Shown: positions 12,032 through 22,580, numbered from the stretch's first letter. The stretch is 64,000 nt of DNA from Rhizophagus sp. LPA8_4_AMF (GCA_021464525.1 JADRCO010000008.1:1-64000), one strand, 5' to 3'. Notes: generated by a model from the letters alone, not told the origin. Made by a program: numbers and translations.

Positions 12032-12586
12032 TGGGGTGCGCGGTCAACTAATTGAATCAAAACTATATATGGACCCATGCAAAAATTTACTATTAAAGAT
12101 TTTTTCAAGCAATAATACAAACTTTCATGAATTAATGATATTACCTGCTAAAAAATCTGAAATCTTAAAACTTTGATAACTTTGAATTTAACTAACATTC
12201 AGAAAATATAAAAATTTAAATAAATATCCACTAACTTGAAGAATAATGTAACCGTCTTGCTTTTTGAAAAATGCCAAAGAAAAATATTTTTGCTTATGTA
12301 GATACGTTCGCAAGTGTTATTTTATTTATTTGAAACACAAACGATCTTTTTTGGAAAAAAGATATTGTCACATAAAAGAGTCGACAATTTAGAATACTTT
12401 TGTAGAATTTTGGATGTAAATAATTAGAAGAATTTAATGTTATGGAAGTTTGAAAACATATCGATTTAGTAAGAAATTTATTATAACATGCAATTAATCA
12501 ATAGTTTAATCAGAAAAATCTTTAATAGTAAATTTTTATATGGGTCCATATATAATTTTGATTTAATTAGTCGACCGCGCACCCTA
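12032..12586. mobile_element. hAT-like MITE, GGTGCGCGG family copy 1
   Basis: A 555-bp element flanked by the 8-bp repeat ATGGTACA (12024-12031 and 12587-12594). Inverted ends: TTGGGGTGCGCGGTCAACTA on the left and TAGGGTGCGCGGTCGACTA read from the right, with homology running further in (atcaaaa(c/t)tatatatggaccc). No transposase frame. A second member with the same end motif lies at 14347-14969. The 8-bp duplication suggests a hAT-driven element; the transposase source is not in this window. Confidence 0.85.
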
Positions 12587-12594
12587 ATGGTACA

Positions 12595-13245
12595 TGCCCC
12601 ATTGAAGCTGGTGATCGTGCTCCGGGCTAGCATTGATCAGTTCAGATTCTCAAATATTCACAAAGCGATAATCGAACACGCCCACTACCCTATCTTGACC
12701 TTATATTCTTGACAGTAATAAAACCTGTTGCCCTATCACTACATAATAGTATATACTGCGTGGGATTAGTAGTAAACTTACCCATTGTCTTACGCTGATT
12801 ATTCCTCGATTTTTTAGCCATCACCAATCAGATCATCCAATTCAATTTAATCTGTGGAAAAAGCCATACTCATACCTCTTCAACTGGTTTAATATAATTA
12901 TATTAAACCAGTCGATAATTGAGTTGCATTACAACTAAACATGATATTGAAACACCAGAAATGTGGTGCTCTCATAGTATTTGTGCCCCATTAATAAGAT
13001 TCTTAAATAATCCGAAGCGTATTTCTGAAAATGAATATATCCAGATGCTTGGAAAAACATATTATGATGGAAAATCTCTATGCGGAAGAAAAATTTTCTA
13101 CATTTATTGCATTGTATGTGGTTCATTAGTATTCCTTTATAATAATACGATCGGGATCATTTGAAAAAGATGCATGCGCATAGTTAAGAAAATACCATGC
13201 AATAATAATGTATTAAACGATTATTTTTAAAAAGCAAAAGAAATC
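12595..13245. other. Intergenic DNA with a palindrome
   Basis: Holds the second 30-bp palindrome (12883-12912). Right after it an open frame (12919-13164, cysteine-containing, with NNPKRISENEYIQMLGKTYY) is not recognised and lacks a clear start. No gene is called. Confidence 0.4.
12883..12912. repeat. 30-bp perfect palindrome, copy 2
   Basis: Identical to the palindrome at 9193-9222, arm ACTGGTTTAATATAA. The flanks differ from those of copy 1, so the palindrome itself is the repeated unit. Confidence 0.85.
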
Positions 13246-13331
13246 ATAATATTATTTGCTACATGATTTTCATTTCTGTAATAATAGTATAAACAATCTT
13301 AATACTTTATTTTTTAAGAATACATTTTTAG

Positions 13332-13436
13332 CCCTATAAAAAATTTTATCCGTTATTTCTGTAAAAACTCCGTAAATATGAGCCATTTACGGGAAAAAGA
13401 TGGAATATATAAGACGGATCGACTTTTTTTACAGGG
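13332..13436. mobile_element. 105-bp MITE with TAG duplication and an empty-site paralog
   Basis: Ends are inverted (CCCTATAAAAAATTTTATCC against CCCTGTAAAAAAAGTCGATC read from the right) and flanked by TAG on both sides (13329-13331, 13437-13439). The paralogous block near 15800-15820 reads acattttag followed directly by aaatttgaaaat: the empty site. So the insertion came after the local duplication. A 3-bp duplication fits CACTA- or Harbinger-type elements. Confidence 0.75.
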
Positions 13437-13593
13437 TAGGAATTTGAAAATAACACAACCCATCATAATGTATGATCACAATAAATTCATTTGCAATAAA
13501 TTTTATGTATAGTTAATATAAGTATAAAAATTATTATGTAAAAAATATGCTGCAAAATAATACTGTAATACATATATGAATTTGCAGAAATAT

Positions 13594-14061
13594 TCAAGGA
13601 CATCTGATACAACTGAGTAATCTACAAACAAGTTGTAAAGTGCTCCCTTTTACAATTCCATAACTTGACACGAGTTTATCGTTTAAGAGATCCCTACCAC
13701 CAAAAATTAACCTTTGCATATCTACTTCTATGCCTTCCTTTTCAAAAATTAATTCTTTAACTTTTTCAATTGTATATGAAGATCGTACTTTAAGGGCAAT
13801 CCCTTTCCCTTTAATACCTATAATAAATATTTGAAAGCTGCCAGCGATAATTTGAAGGAGTTTAATTTCTTCATTTTCTTCAATTTTATAGTCGCTTACG
13901 GTTTTTTCGTTTTCAAGTCTTTGACCTCCAAGATACAATTCTTGTTTATCGACACCAAGTCCGTGAACCTCTTTGATTTTATGCTTGACTTGTTTTATTT
14001 TATCATAAGAATTGATATCGATCTTAAATTTGAACCCAAAAGCTCTAATTTTGACACGCAT
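13594..14061 (-). CDS. Tandem ubiquitin-like domain protein, copy 1
   Basis: A single-exon frame of 155 residues. It holds two ubiquitin-like folds: residues about 1-74 (MRVKIRAFGFKFKIDINSYD, then KIKQVKHKIKEVHGL, LYLGGQRLENEKTVSDYKIE) and about 78-148 (IKGKGIALKVRSSYTIEKVK, EKEGIEVDMQRLIFGGRDLL). These match the strand-helix-strand order of ubiquitin, including the LxFGGxxL turn that corresponds to the ubiquitin I44-G47 region. No terminal Gly-Gly is present; it ends RCP, so it is unlikely to be conjugated and may act as a non-cleavable tandem ubiquitin-like adaptor. The start is the first ATG in frame, 5' of which lies an A/T-rich promoter shared with copy 2. Its paralog is 15949-16419, which is divergent from an RBR ligase gene, a suggestive neighbour. 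Confidence 0.85.
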   Translation of the reverse strand: MRVKIRAFGFKFKIDINSYDKIKQVKHKIKEVHGLGVDKQELYLGGQRLENEKTVSDYKIEENEEIKLLQIIAGSFQIFIIGIKGKGIALKVRSSYTIEKVKELIFEKEGIEVDMQRLIFGGRDLLNDKLVSSYGIVKGSTLQLVCRLLSCIRCP

Positions 14062-14346
14062 TTTTTTTAAAAAAAAATAGAGGGATAACCAAAATTATCA
14101 AATTATCGGCTTTTGCTAAAAAATTATGCAGATCAGTTTTTTGTGGTGTAAATAACATATGATTTTGTATTTATAATCACAATAAGATAAATTCCATTCT
14201 TAAAAAACCACTTACCTAAAAAATTCATTAGGCTGCTCGTGAAAATACTGAAATTGTGGCTTTGTTTGGCTCCGCCCAACATCTAATTAGTGGAAATTAA
14301 AATAATAGTATCATCATATCAATATACTTTATGAAGGGATGGATCA

Positions 14347-14969
14347 TTGGGTTGCGCGGTCAACTATGTAAAAAGTATGTCAAGTTACAGTATTGAGAAT
14401 TTTTTTTATAGTAATGATAATATAGTTAAAATTTTAATATTACAATAATGCAAATATATACAAATTAAATATAATGACGATAATATCAATTAATTTCTAT
14501 AATGTAATAATGATAGTGCAAATGCGATGTGATTTGTGACTATCCATTATATATATTTATATTTCATGTTAAATTAGATGTACAGCTTTAATGATTCTGC
14601 ATTTTGAGAAAAAAAGCATATAAAGATTAAAGATACGACTTTATTAACAAAGTAACGAGACCATTTCTTACATTAAAAATAAAATTCTTTAAAAAAAAAT
14701 CAGATCTCAAGGTAGAAAAACTACTTAAAGTTCAAAGTGCAAAATAACTTACTAGTAAATGTAAAAAGGCTTCATAACTTTGTAAATATGATTTGGAGAA
14801 ACTAATAAGTGTGAAAATATTAAAAAAAAAATGGGACATTTTTTTATTAGTAATTTATTATGATGAAAATTTCATTATCAAATTTAAAACTCTAAAAATA
14901 TTAACTATGTAAAATATCAGGTAACTTGATATACAGTACTTTGATTTACATAGTTGATCGCGCACTCTA
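14347..14969. mobile_element. hAT-like MITE, GGTGCGCGG family copy 2
   Basis: A 623-bp element between 8-bp repeats ATGGATCA (14339-14346 and 14970-14977). Left end TTGGGTTGCGCGGTCAACTA; right end read inward TAGAGTGCGCGATCAACTAT. The core motif and ATGGnnCA-type target match copy 1 at 12032-12586, so this is one family with an apparent target preference. No ORF. It sits between the two ubiquitin-like duplication blocks. Confidence 0.85.
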
Positions 14970-14977
14970 ATGGATCA

Positions 14978-15696
14978 TGGATGTATGTAGAAATATATTC
15001 TTCTGGAATAATATGAAAATTGACCGATATCATGCCTTGAAGAATTGAGACAATTATTTGCCAAATGGAATTCGAGATATTACTAAATTTTATATGATAA
15101 ACACACGTTTTTATTACTATTATATCATAAAATTACCAAATTCGGCCCGCAAAGTTTTGAAACCTTTTATTTTTTTTTTTTTTTCATCCATTAGATAAGG
15201 AAACATCGCGCAAAAACGGATAAATATGATCAACGATTTAGACATAGGAGTGGTTATGAAGAATTACCGTTAGGTTTCAAATTTAGGTTAAATATTTTAG
15301 GAATAGTCAATAGCTAAAAAGAAATTAATTAATTAATTTTGTGTGTGCATTTTCTAAACATTTTCAAGGCGTTCACTTTGTTTAGGACGCATAATGAAAT
15401 CTATAAGTCGCTTAGAACGCGCTATTAATTTCTCTCGATAATAATAATAAGAGAATAAATGATAAACGATTGTTTAAATAAACGGCTTTTTAAATAACCA
15501 TAAATAAAGACTGACGATGAACATAATTACAAGTTTTCGATTTCAACTAAATATAATTTTTATCAAAAGATCACATGTCGATTTCACGTCGCGACGTCGC
15601 GTCATGTTGAAGCTTATGAAATCAAACCATAAATTAATTTTCACTTATCAATTTTCTAAAGAAACCAATTTTGATTTACAGCTAATTAATATAGAT
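14978..15696. other. Spacer between ubiquitin-like duplicates, no gene seen
   Basis: AT-rich sequence. An open frame at 15517-15768 overlaps the start of the duplicated block and shows no recognisable domain. No element was identified here. Confidence 0.45.
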
Positions 15697-16623
15697 ATAA
15701 TATTATTTGCTACGGATTTAACACGATTTCCATTTCTACAATATTGTAATAATTTTTGTTTTACTTAGTGAATATTAATACTTGATATAAATTTATTACA
15801 TTTTAGAAATTTGAAAATAGCACAACCATCATATATATTATCGCAATAGATCTATAAAATCTGTACAATAAGCTTATGCATAGTAGTATAAAAAAAAAAA
15901 TAATAGGTAAAAAAAAATATGATGCGAGCTAATAATATATAAGAATATTCAAACACTTAAATGAAAACCGCCGTGTAATCTACTAACAAGATGTAAAGTA
16001 TTTTCTTTAACAATTCCATAACTTGACACGAATAAATGGTTTTGGAGATCACTTCCACCAAAAGTTAACCTTTGATGATCTACTTCTATGCCTTCCCTTT
16101 CAAAAATTAGTTCTTTAACTTTTTCAATAGTATATGAAGATCGTACTTGAAGAGCAATTTTCCTCCCTCTAATATTCATAATAAATATTTGAAAGCCGCT
16201 AGTGACAATTCGAAGAAGTTTAATTTCTACATTTTCTTCAATTTTATAATCGCTTACGGTTTTTTCGTTTTCAAGTCTTAGACCTCCAAGATATAATTCT
16301 TGTTCATCGACATCAAGTCCGTGAGCCTCTTTGATTTTATGTTTGACTTGTTTTATTTTATCGCAAGAATCGACATCGATCTTAATTTTGAGCCCAAAAG
16401 CTTTAATTTTTACACGCATTTTTTTTTTTCTTAAGAAATACAGAGAGTAATCAAAAATTTTATCCGACTTTTTGTTAAAAAATTATGTAGATCATGTGTT
16501 AATGTGATGTAAATAACATATGATTTGTATTTATAATCACAATAAGTAAATTCCCATTCTTCATAATTTATATAAAAACCACTTACCTAAATTTGTTCGT
16601 AAAAATATTGAAATTGTGGCATA
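15697..16623. repeat. Tandem duplication block 2 around ubiquitin-like gene
   Basis: Partner of 13246-14262, about 2.4 kb away in the same orientation. It includes the 3' flank, coding region and promoter of the ubiquitin-like gene. It lacks the 105-bp MITE of block 1. Confidence 0.85.
15949..16419 (-). CDS. Tandem ubiquitin-like domain protein, copy 2
   Basis: A single-exon frame of 156 residues, closely similar to the protein at 13594-14061. Two ubiquitin-like domains: about 1-74 (MRVKIKAFGLKIKIDVDSCD, LYLGGLRLENEKTVSDYKIE) and about 78-148 (IRGRKIALQVRSSYTIEKVK, EREGIEVDHQRLTFGGSDLQ). The C-terminus (HGGFHLSV) lacks a final Gly-Gly; differences from copy 1 cluster in the second domain and tail. 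It is transcribed away from the RBR ligase gene at 16840, with about 420 bases between the two start codons, so the pair may share a promoter. A functional link between an RBR ligase and a tandem ubiquitin-like protein is plausible but inferred from position only. Confidence 0.86.
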   Translation of the reverse strand: MRVKIKAFGLKIKIDVDSCDKIKQVKHKIKEAHGLDVDEQELYLGGLRLENEKTVSDYKIEENVEIKLLRIVTSGFQIFIMNIRGRKIALQVRSSYTIEKVKELIFEREGIEVDHQRLTFGGSDLQNHLFVSSYGIVKENTLHLVSRLHGGFHLSV

Positions 16624-16839
16624 TATTAATATGAAACTGCAGAATTTTACCACGGATGTTTATTATATTATGTTTCAATATTATATGCAAAAAAGAAGTT
16701 AACTATAAATAATTAAAGCGTGGGCGTCCAAAATTTCATTCTGTGATTACAAAAATTTCTAATAAAATTACGCCATTAAAATACGCGCAAGACAATTTAA
16801 AAAATTAGGAGACGTTTTTTCTCTTAAAATTTTACAATT
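16420..16839. promoter_or_regulatory. Divergent intergenic region between ubiquitin-like and RBR genes
   Basis: 420 bases separate the two start codons. The left part (to about 16623) is shared with the promoter of ubiquitin-like copy 1 (motif tttataatcacaataag). The right part, next to the RBR gene, is unique and holds aattaaagcgtgggcg and tacgcgcaagac. No canonical TATA position is certain. Confidence 0.45.
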
Positions 16840-17679
16840 ATGGATTTGTATGAATGTGCTATTTGTTATGAAAAAGAAGATAGAGATTTTCGTAAAATAA
16901 CTTCAAAATGTAAACATAAAGCAGTTGTTTGTGTGGAATGTGTAAATAAATGCATTGAAAAAATGTGTATTGAAAAACATACAATTCAAATTACTTGTCC
17001 TACAACAGGATGTGGTAAATCAATGGAAAGAGATGATGTCAAGAATATCGCAACAAAAGAAATTTTTAAAAGGTTTAATAGTTAACACTTTTTTTTATAT
17101 CAAAAAATTGACGAATAATAATTATATTTTTTTTTAGATATGATTATCTTTCTTTCAAACTTGCGATTCAAAAGATTCCAGAATTTAGATGGTGTCAAGC
17201 TTCTTGTGGAAGTGGACAAGTCCATAAAGGAGATGGTATATTAACTTGAGAAATGATTTTTATTTCGAAGTATACATTTAATTCATTAAAAAGATGTCAA
17301 TTACTTTTTTTATTTAGATCCAATTTTTATTTGTGAAGCTTGTGACGCGATATCATGCTATAATTGTAAAGTTATCTGGCACGAAGATCTAACTTGCGAA
17401 GAATATCAAGAGAAGAAAAATAATCAAGACTTTGCTTCCGAAGCTTATCTTTCATCGACAAAGAAATGCCCTGGTTGTAATATGTACATTGAAAAAATTG
17501 ACAGATGCGATCATATGACTTGTATATGTTCATATCAATTTTGTATTATGTAAGTATTTATAATTATTATTTTAGAAAAAAAAAAAAATCAAATCAAAAT
17601 GCAATTATTTTACTAATTTTTCTTTATTAGATGTTTACACAAACACCCGCACCATAAGCCTACTTGTATTCATTATTAA
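16840..17679 (+). CDS. RBR-type (RING-IBR-RING) E3 ubiquitin ligase, compact, four exons
   Basis: Exons 16840-17072, 17138-17235, 17318-17549 and 17631-17679 join in frame to 203 residues. RING1 covers about residues 5-60 (CAICYEKEDRDF, CKHKAVVCVEC, CPTTGCGKSM). The IBR region covers about 90-130 (FRWCQASCGSGQ, CEACDAISCYNCKVIWHEDL). RING2 covers about 152-190 (CPGCNMYIEKIDRCDHMTCI then CSYQFCIICLHKH). The C of DRCDHMTC aligns with the catalytic thioester cysteine of RBR ligases, so the enzyme looks active. It is short for the family and has no extra substrate-binding domain. It would transfer ubiquitin from E2 via its own cysteine. A decayed copy lies at 46898-47803, upstream of unit 3. Splice sites are strong GT-AG with gtaagt or tttag. 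Confidence 0.87.
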
Positions 17680-17689
17680 ATTGAATATT

Positions 17690-20217
17690 TTAACATGTTT
17701 ATGTACGAGTAAATCACGTGTAATTGAATCAGTTATTAATTACATGCCTAAATAACTGTCTATTTGAATATAACCGAGTAATTTTTATAGATATCCGGAT
17801 AACAATTTTGTTATCGTCTCAGATTTTAAATAAATTAACGCCACTAATTAAGCAAGCTTGTTTATTTTTTTTTTTTATTGATTGATAAATGAAATTTAAA
17901 ATATAAAAAAAAAAAATTTTTTCTCATTACATTTTCTTAATATATCATGTATATTAATACCGGACCTAACCTTTATTGATCTTTTTGTTATTCTTTCACT
18001 TACATAATAGGAAATGTAATACTTTATTTGGGGAGTTATCCCCGAAAATTCTCGCTAAGACAAGTTTGTTGGGAAAAACTTTTTTTTAGGTTTATAAAAA
18101 TAAAAAGTATTATTAATACTGCGTCATGAATTGATTGACCCATGCATATATCGTAATTGTACGATCAAATCATTTCTAATTTTGCTATTCTGTTGGATAT
18201 ATTTGGTTTCATTGAAATTTTAGTTTCATTGTAAACACGACGCAGTCAACACATCATCTGTTATCATTATCGTCGAATAATTGTATTTTTAATTTATGCA
18301 GTCTAATTTATTAAAAAAAAACAAATAAGTTTTATTAAAAAAAACATGATTCACATATAACGGATATACCCGATGTTTATTTCTTGTTCATCAGTATATC
18401 GAATATCGGCATATCGAAGTTATATATTACAGTAAACAAAAGTGTTAAATAAAAAATCCGATAAAGAATAAATAAAATAGATTGTGTTACTTTTTAAATT
18501 CGATAAAGAATAAAATTGATTAATGTTATCTCTTTAAAGAATACGTATACTAAATAGATTATTCATTTAAAAATTTAAATAGCCTTGTTAAACATGGTTA
18601 TTATTAACACGTTATTTTTGTTAATATTAACGGAAATTTGAAATTTTCTTAATAAAATAAATTTATTTATATAATATATAAATAAAAATGTCTATAGTAA
18701 GAAATACATTATACAACTATCTCATGGGAATATATTTTTTTGCACGCAAATTAATTTGTACGAACCAAAAATCATTTCTAATTTCGCTATTGTAATGGTA
18801 AACACAAACAACCAAATTTTTGTGTTACTAACGCTTATCCCCGCTGGTGGTTAATATATTTTGTCAATCTTCATTGAAGTACTACTGTATAATCGGATCA
18901 TTTATTTATTCAATATTTGATCGAGTTAAACTCAGTTTAATATTGTACAGTACTACTAAATTTTAATACTTGAAATTTTACAAGTATTTGTTGAATGAAA
19001 AATTACAATTTTTTTTTTTTTAATGAAGAAATCTCAATTTATTTTTTTTAATGAAAAAATTATTTTTTTTTTTTAAGTGAAAAATTTTCAATTTTAAAAA
19101 ATTCCAATTTTTTTTAAGTTGAAAAAATTCCAATTTTATTTTTTAACGAAAAAAATCTCAATTTTATTTTTTGATGAAGAAATCTCAATTTATTTTTTAA
19201 GTGAAGAAATCTCAATTTATTTTTTAAGTGAAAAAATTTCAATTTATTTTTTTAACGAAAAAATTTCAATTTTATTTTTTAGCGAAAAATTTCAATTTAT
19301 TGTTTTAACGAAAAATTTCATTTTTTTAACGAAAAAATTTCAATATTATTTTTTTAACGAAAATTTTCAATTTTTTTTTACTTCGAATAATTTTCTTAAT
19401 AAACATATGTATATGAATTACCATATAATAAAATATATTTTTAAATTTTTCTTGACATGAAAATATATAAAAACTTTATTCTTCAAAAAAAATATAAAAA
19501 GAAATCAAAGAAAACGTAAAGATAATAATATTATTATCACTTACTCGACAAACTTTAAAAATCTAAAGATTGTAAAGTACTGTAATTGACATACCCAAAG
19601 CAAGAAATTCATTCAATAATTTCTGATATTAAAAAAGGAAAGAAAGTGTTATGTATCATATATAGGTAAATGGATTTCGCCGCTTAATAACAATAATTAA
19701 AAAAATTTTGTGTAAATAGTCATCATTATGCAGTGCCTTGTTTTAAAAGTGTTACGAAAAATAAATAAAACAAAAGATGTAAAAGGAAATAAGCAAGTTA
19801 TTTTAAGTTATTTTATTGTATTTATATCGGTTAACGTCACAAATAAACTACTGATATCAATATTGTACGTAAATAAACTATTAATATGATATATTTGTAC
19901 GCAAATTAACTATTAATATTTGTACGATAATGAAAATATCGGACAAATAAAATCAATGATTCCTATAGGGCCATGCGATAATATTTTTCATAGTAATTAA
20001 CACAATAATATTTACGAATTATGGAAATATCGAGAAAATTTTTCTCTACTTTATTATTTTTGAGACAAATTTCACAATCTTAATACCTAAAAGAAAACTA
20101 AATTAAAATTTGTGCAGAATTATTCTAACTAGTCATTTAACATAAAGTGAACAAAAAAAAAAAATATGTAAAAAATAATAAAAACTATTAATAAAAATTG
20201 AAATTATATTTTTAATA
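17690..20217. other. Upstream flank of unit 1, no gene
   Basis: Non-coding DNA homologous to 35605-38219 and 50095-52730. Shared phrases include ccggataac, tcgccgaat-like blocks and tgaagtactact. It is where each unit has gained its own insertions. Unit 1 has a low-complexity minisatellite at 19010-19385. Confidence 0.6.
19010..19385. repeat. A/T minisatellite, about 25-32 bp units
   Basis: More than ten degenerate units of the form gaaaaaatttcaatttattttttaac, alternating gaa(a)aa and caatttta runs. An open frame through it (19119-19460) merely reflects the repeat (ISIYFLSEEIS-like) and is not called as a gene. Absent from units 2 and 3. Confidence 0.8.
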
Positions 20218-20724
20218 TTATTCTTCTATTCCAGTGTAATTATCACCTTCACCATTTATAGTAAATTCTCCACCATTAGGAAGTCGTTTCCTAAGTTTGT
20301 TACTATGACAATTATTATTACGTTTATTATTGTGAATTTTTTTGGTAAGAATACCATTATCGTCACAGTCAACACTCATATCTGTAAACTTATGTCTAAA
20401 AGATTTGCTACCGCCATTACCATCTGGTTGTATATTCAATTCGTCCGTGAGATCGAAGAGTACATTCTTGCACTCATCAACAATTCTAAATCCGTAAGAT
20501 GCGTTTTCATCATGGAGACCTTGGCTAAAGATTCCTGCAACTTCGGTGTGACCATTTTCGTCTTGTGAAAAGGTTACGATACCCCTAGAATTACCAGAAC
20601 TGAAATCAGTGATTGCGAATTTGCAACTACATTGATTTCGTTTAGATAATCCATTTGGAAAAGCCGATGAAATATTAATGAGAGATAAAAGGATAAAAAA
20701 GCTCAAAACCGTAAAGTATTTCAT
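20218..20724 (-). CDS. Small secreted Kex2-processed protein, copy 1
   Basis: A single-exon frame of 168 residues. Signal peptide MKYFTVLSFFILLSLINISS (cut near A21), short propeptide, then a Lys-Arg site at 28-29 followed by NQCSC. The core (about 38-130) is beta-strand-like with the family signatures FSQDENGHTEVAGIF, ASYGFRIVDEC, SKSFRHKFTDMS and CDDNGILTK. Five cysteines are conserved between copies. After a basic cluster (KLRKR) the last 21 residues (LPNGG...NYTGIEE) could be released as a peptide. The core's shape weakly recalls Cu/Zn superoxide dismutase-like folds, but the metal-binding histidines are not recognisable; function unknown. Transcribed away from the membrane protein gene at 22666, with a TATA-like box about 130 bases upstream. 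It is a good secreted-effector or ligand candidate. Confidence 0.82.
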   Translation of the reverse strand: MKYFTVLSFFILLSLINISSAFPNGLSKRNQCSCKFAITDFSSGNSRGIVTFSQDENGHTEVAGIFSQGLHDENASYGFRIVDECKNVLFDLTDELNIQPDGNGGSKSFRHKFTDMSVDCDDNGILTKKIHNNKRNNNCHSNKLRKRLPNGGEFTINGEGDNYTGIEE

Positions 20725-20850
20725 ATTAAATTTAGTTTTTCTTTATTTTTTTTAAAAAAAGGTGATAAATATTATTATTTATTTGTTTCGTTAAAATTAA
20801 CCGAATGTTTAATTCGATATGGAATGGAGGAAGGGTGGAAAATTAACCCT

Positions 20851-20858
20851 TTTTATAT
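20851..20858 (-). promoter_or_regulatory. TATA-like box of secreted protein gene, copy 1
   Basis: Read on the minus strand: ATATAAAA in the context GAGAAATATAAAAAGGG, about 130 bases before the ATG. The same block lies at 38847-38854 and 53379-53386, while the surrounding DNA has diverged. Confidence 0.6.
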
Positions 20859-22078
20859 TTCTCACAAGAAAAAAATTTATATTAATCGAATAGTAAGTAT
20901 TTTGAGATTAATTGTTTCTTTTTGTTTTGATCTAAAAATACTTGTAAAAAAAATAAAAAATTTAAAAATATAAAAATGTTGCATGCATAAGTTTACTTAC
21001 TACATTGCATATGAATTTTTGGAACTTTCTAAGTTACAATTTCATTAAAGTTCTTTAATCGGATTATATGGACCGTAAAATTTAACAAATTTGTCTTTTG
21101 TAATAAATAAATTTATTAGTAAAATACTATATATAAATTTTACGCTAAATCAAATTAGTCAAACAGTCACCTTTAAAAGAAAAAAAAAAGAAATTGAATT
21201 TAATATTAGGTTTTCCTTTCTAATATGCAAAAGCATCGGACTTGTCTCTCCTGGTGGCATCATCTTGTCCACTTATTGTAAAAATATATTATGCAGATAA
21301 AGTCAGTCCCGTCATACAGGACAAGAACAATACTTTGCAGGGGGGATTACCAAAAGAATCATTGATGAATGTGATGAATATTTTGTGTTTACAATACAAT
21401 GGAGAAATTAGAAATGATTTTATTCAAGCATATTAATTTGCATAAAAAATAAGCAATTAAAGAAATAAACATCACCGAATGATAATACAAATTTTTTTTT
21501 TTATACATACATTTTGTATACTGTAGAAAATATATTTTGAGACGGAATATTTTCGGAGGGAAAAAAAAGGAGTTTTTTTTTTATTAAAATTCTAAAGAGA
21601 GTTAGATCCCATTTTATATATAACAGATAAGGAAAAAAAAAATGGAATGAATGAAAAAATAAGTAACCGAAATAGTCATGGTATAATTAACTAAGGAATG
21701 TCGATCACAATGATAAAAATGACTTTATCTAAATGAACCCCATTTTGCTACTTTAATTAATAATTTTATTTGTATGTGCATCCATAAATAAGTAACACAA
21801 TCAATTTCATTGATTCTTTGTCGGATTTGCTTGAGCCGTGAGTTTAAACATTTTTATCCGTACGATACACCAGATAAAAATATCGGTTTATCGTACTACA
21901 TCAAATAACATCTTATCAAATATCACTATTTTCGTAATCATTTTTTTGGGTTTAGTTGCATAAATAATAATAAGAAGAATGTATAAAAAACATCGAAAAA
22001 TCTTGTTCACAATGTAAACAAAATACAATAGAAATTATGTTTACAATGGTACCAAAAACATTAAACTGAATAGCCAAA

Positions 22079-22258
22079 TTAGAAATGATCTTGACCGTGC
22101 ATGATAATTAAAATATAATATGTTGCTGTACCTAGTACATCAATAAGGTTCGATAGATTCCATAATAGAATAAAATTCGCCATACATAAAAAAGAAACGA
22201 TCAAAAAAGATTTTTCCAAAGCCGCATTTTTTGAGTCTTTCAGTTCCTTATTAGTCAT
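22079..22258 (-). CDS. Possible 59-residue membrane protein (weak)
   Basis: The ATG at 22258 opens MTNKELKDSKNAALEKS, then a hydrophobic segment (FLIVSFLCMANFILLWNLSN) and a second one (LIDVLGTATYYILIIM), ending HGQDHF. The order polar-helix-helix looks protein-like rather than homopolymer-driven. It sits in the shared intergenic region of unit 1; I see no matching frame in units 2 and 3, so it may be an insertion-borne fragment or chance. Confidence 0.25.
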   Translation of the reverse strand: MTNKELKDSKNAALEKSFLIVSFLCMANFILLWNLSNLIDVLGTATYYILIIMHGQDHF

Positions 22259-22580
22259 TATGGAAGTGAAAGAAAAAAAAAAAAATAAGTTTTGTGACAT
22301 TATTTATTTATTATAAGTTTGAATGAATGATAAAATTAAGAAAACGATTGAAAAATCCAAAAAAAGTTAACTAAAATTCTTCACAAAAAATTTCGGAGTA
22401 CGGATTGAAAAAAACAACCCTAGTAATATTAACTATATTGAATAAAAAAAAATAAAGATATTATTACTACGACTAACTTTTTTTTTTTGTTTTTGTAACA
22501 ACAAAAAAGTCTTTGTTCAATAATTTAAATAAATTTAGTAATATATACTAAAAAAAATTTCAGTGATAATCCATTTTTTT

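Larger units (their letters stand above)
13246..14262. repeat. Tandem duplication block 1 around ubiquitin-like gene
   Basis: Homologous to 15697-16623. Shared landmarks are ataatattatttgct at the left, gaaaata(a/g)cacaacc, the whole coding region, the promoter (tttataatcacaataag) and aaaccacttacctaaa at the right. Block 1 carries a 105-bp insertion that block 2 lacks. Confidence 0.85.

Noticed and set aside
19119-19460. 113-residue open frame
   Set aside because: Pure translation of the A/T minisatellite, without any non-repeat coding signal.
20218-20724. Naming the secreted protein a Cu/Zn superoxide dismutase
   Set aside because: The strand pattern is reminiscent, but the metal-binding histidines and aspartate are not identifiable.
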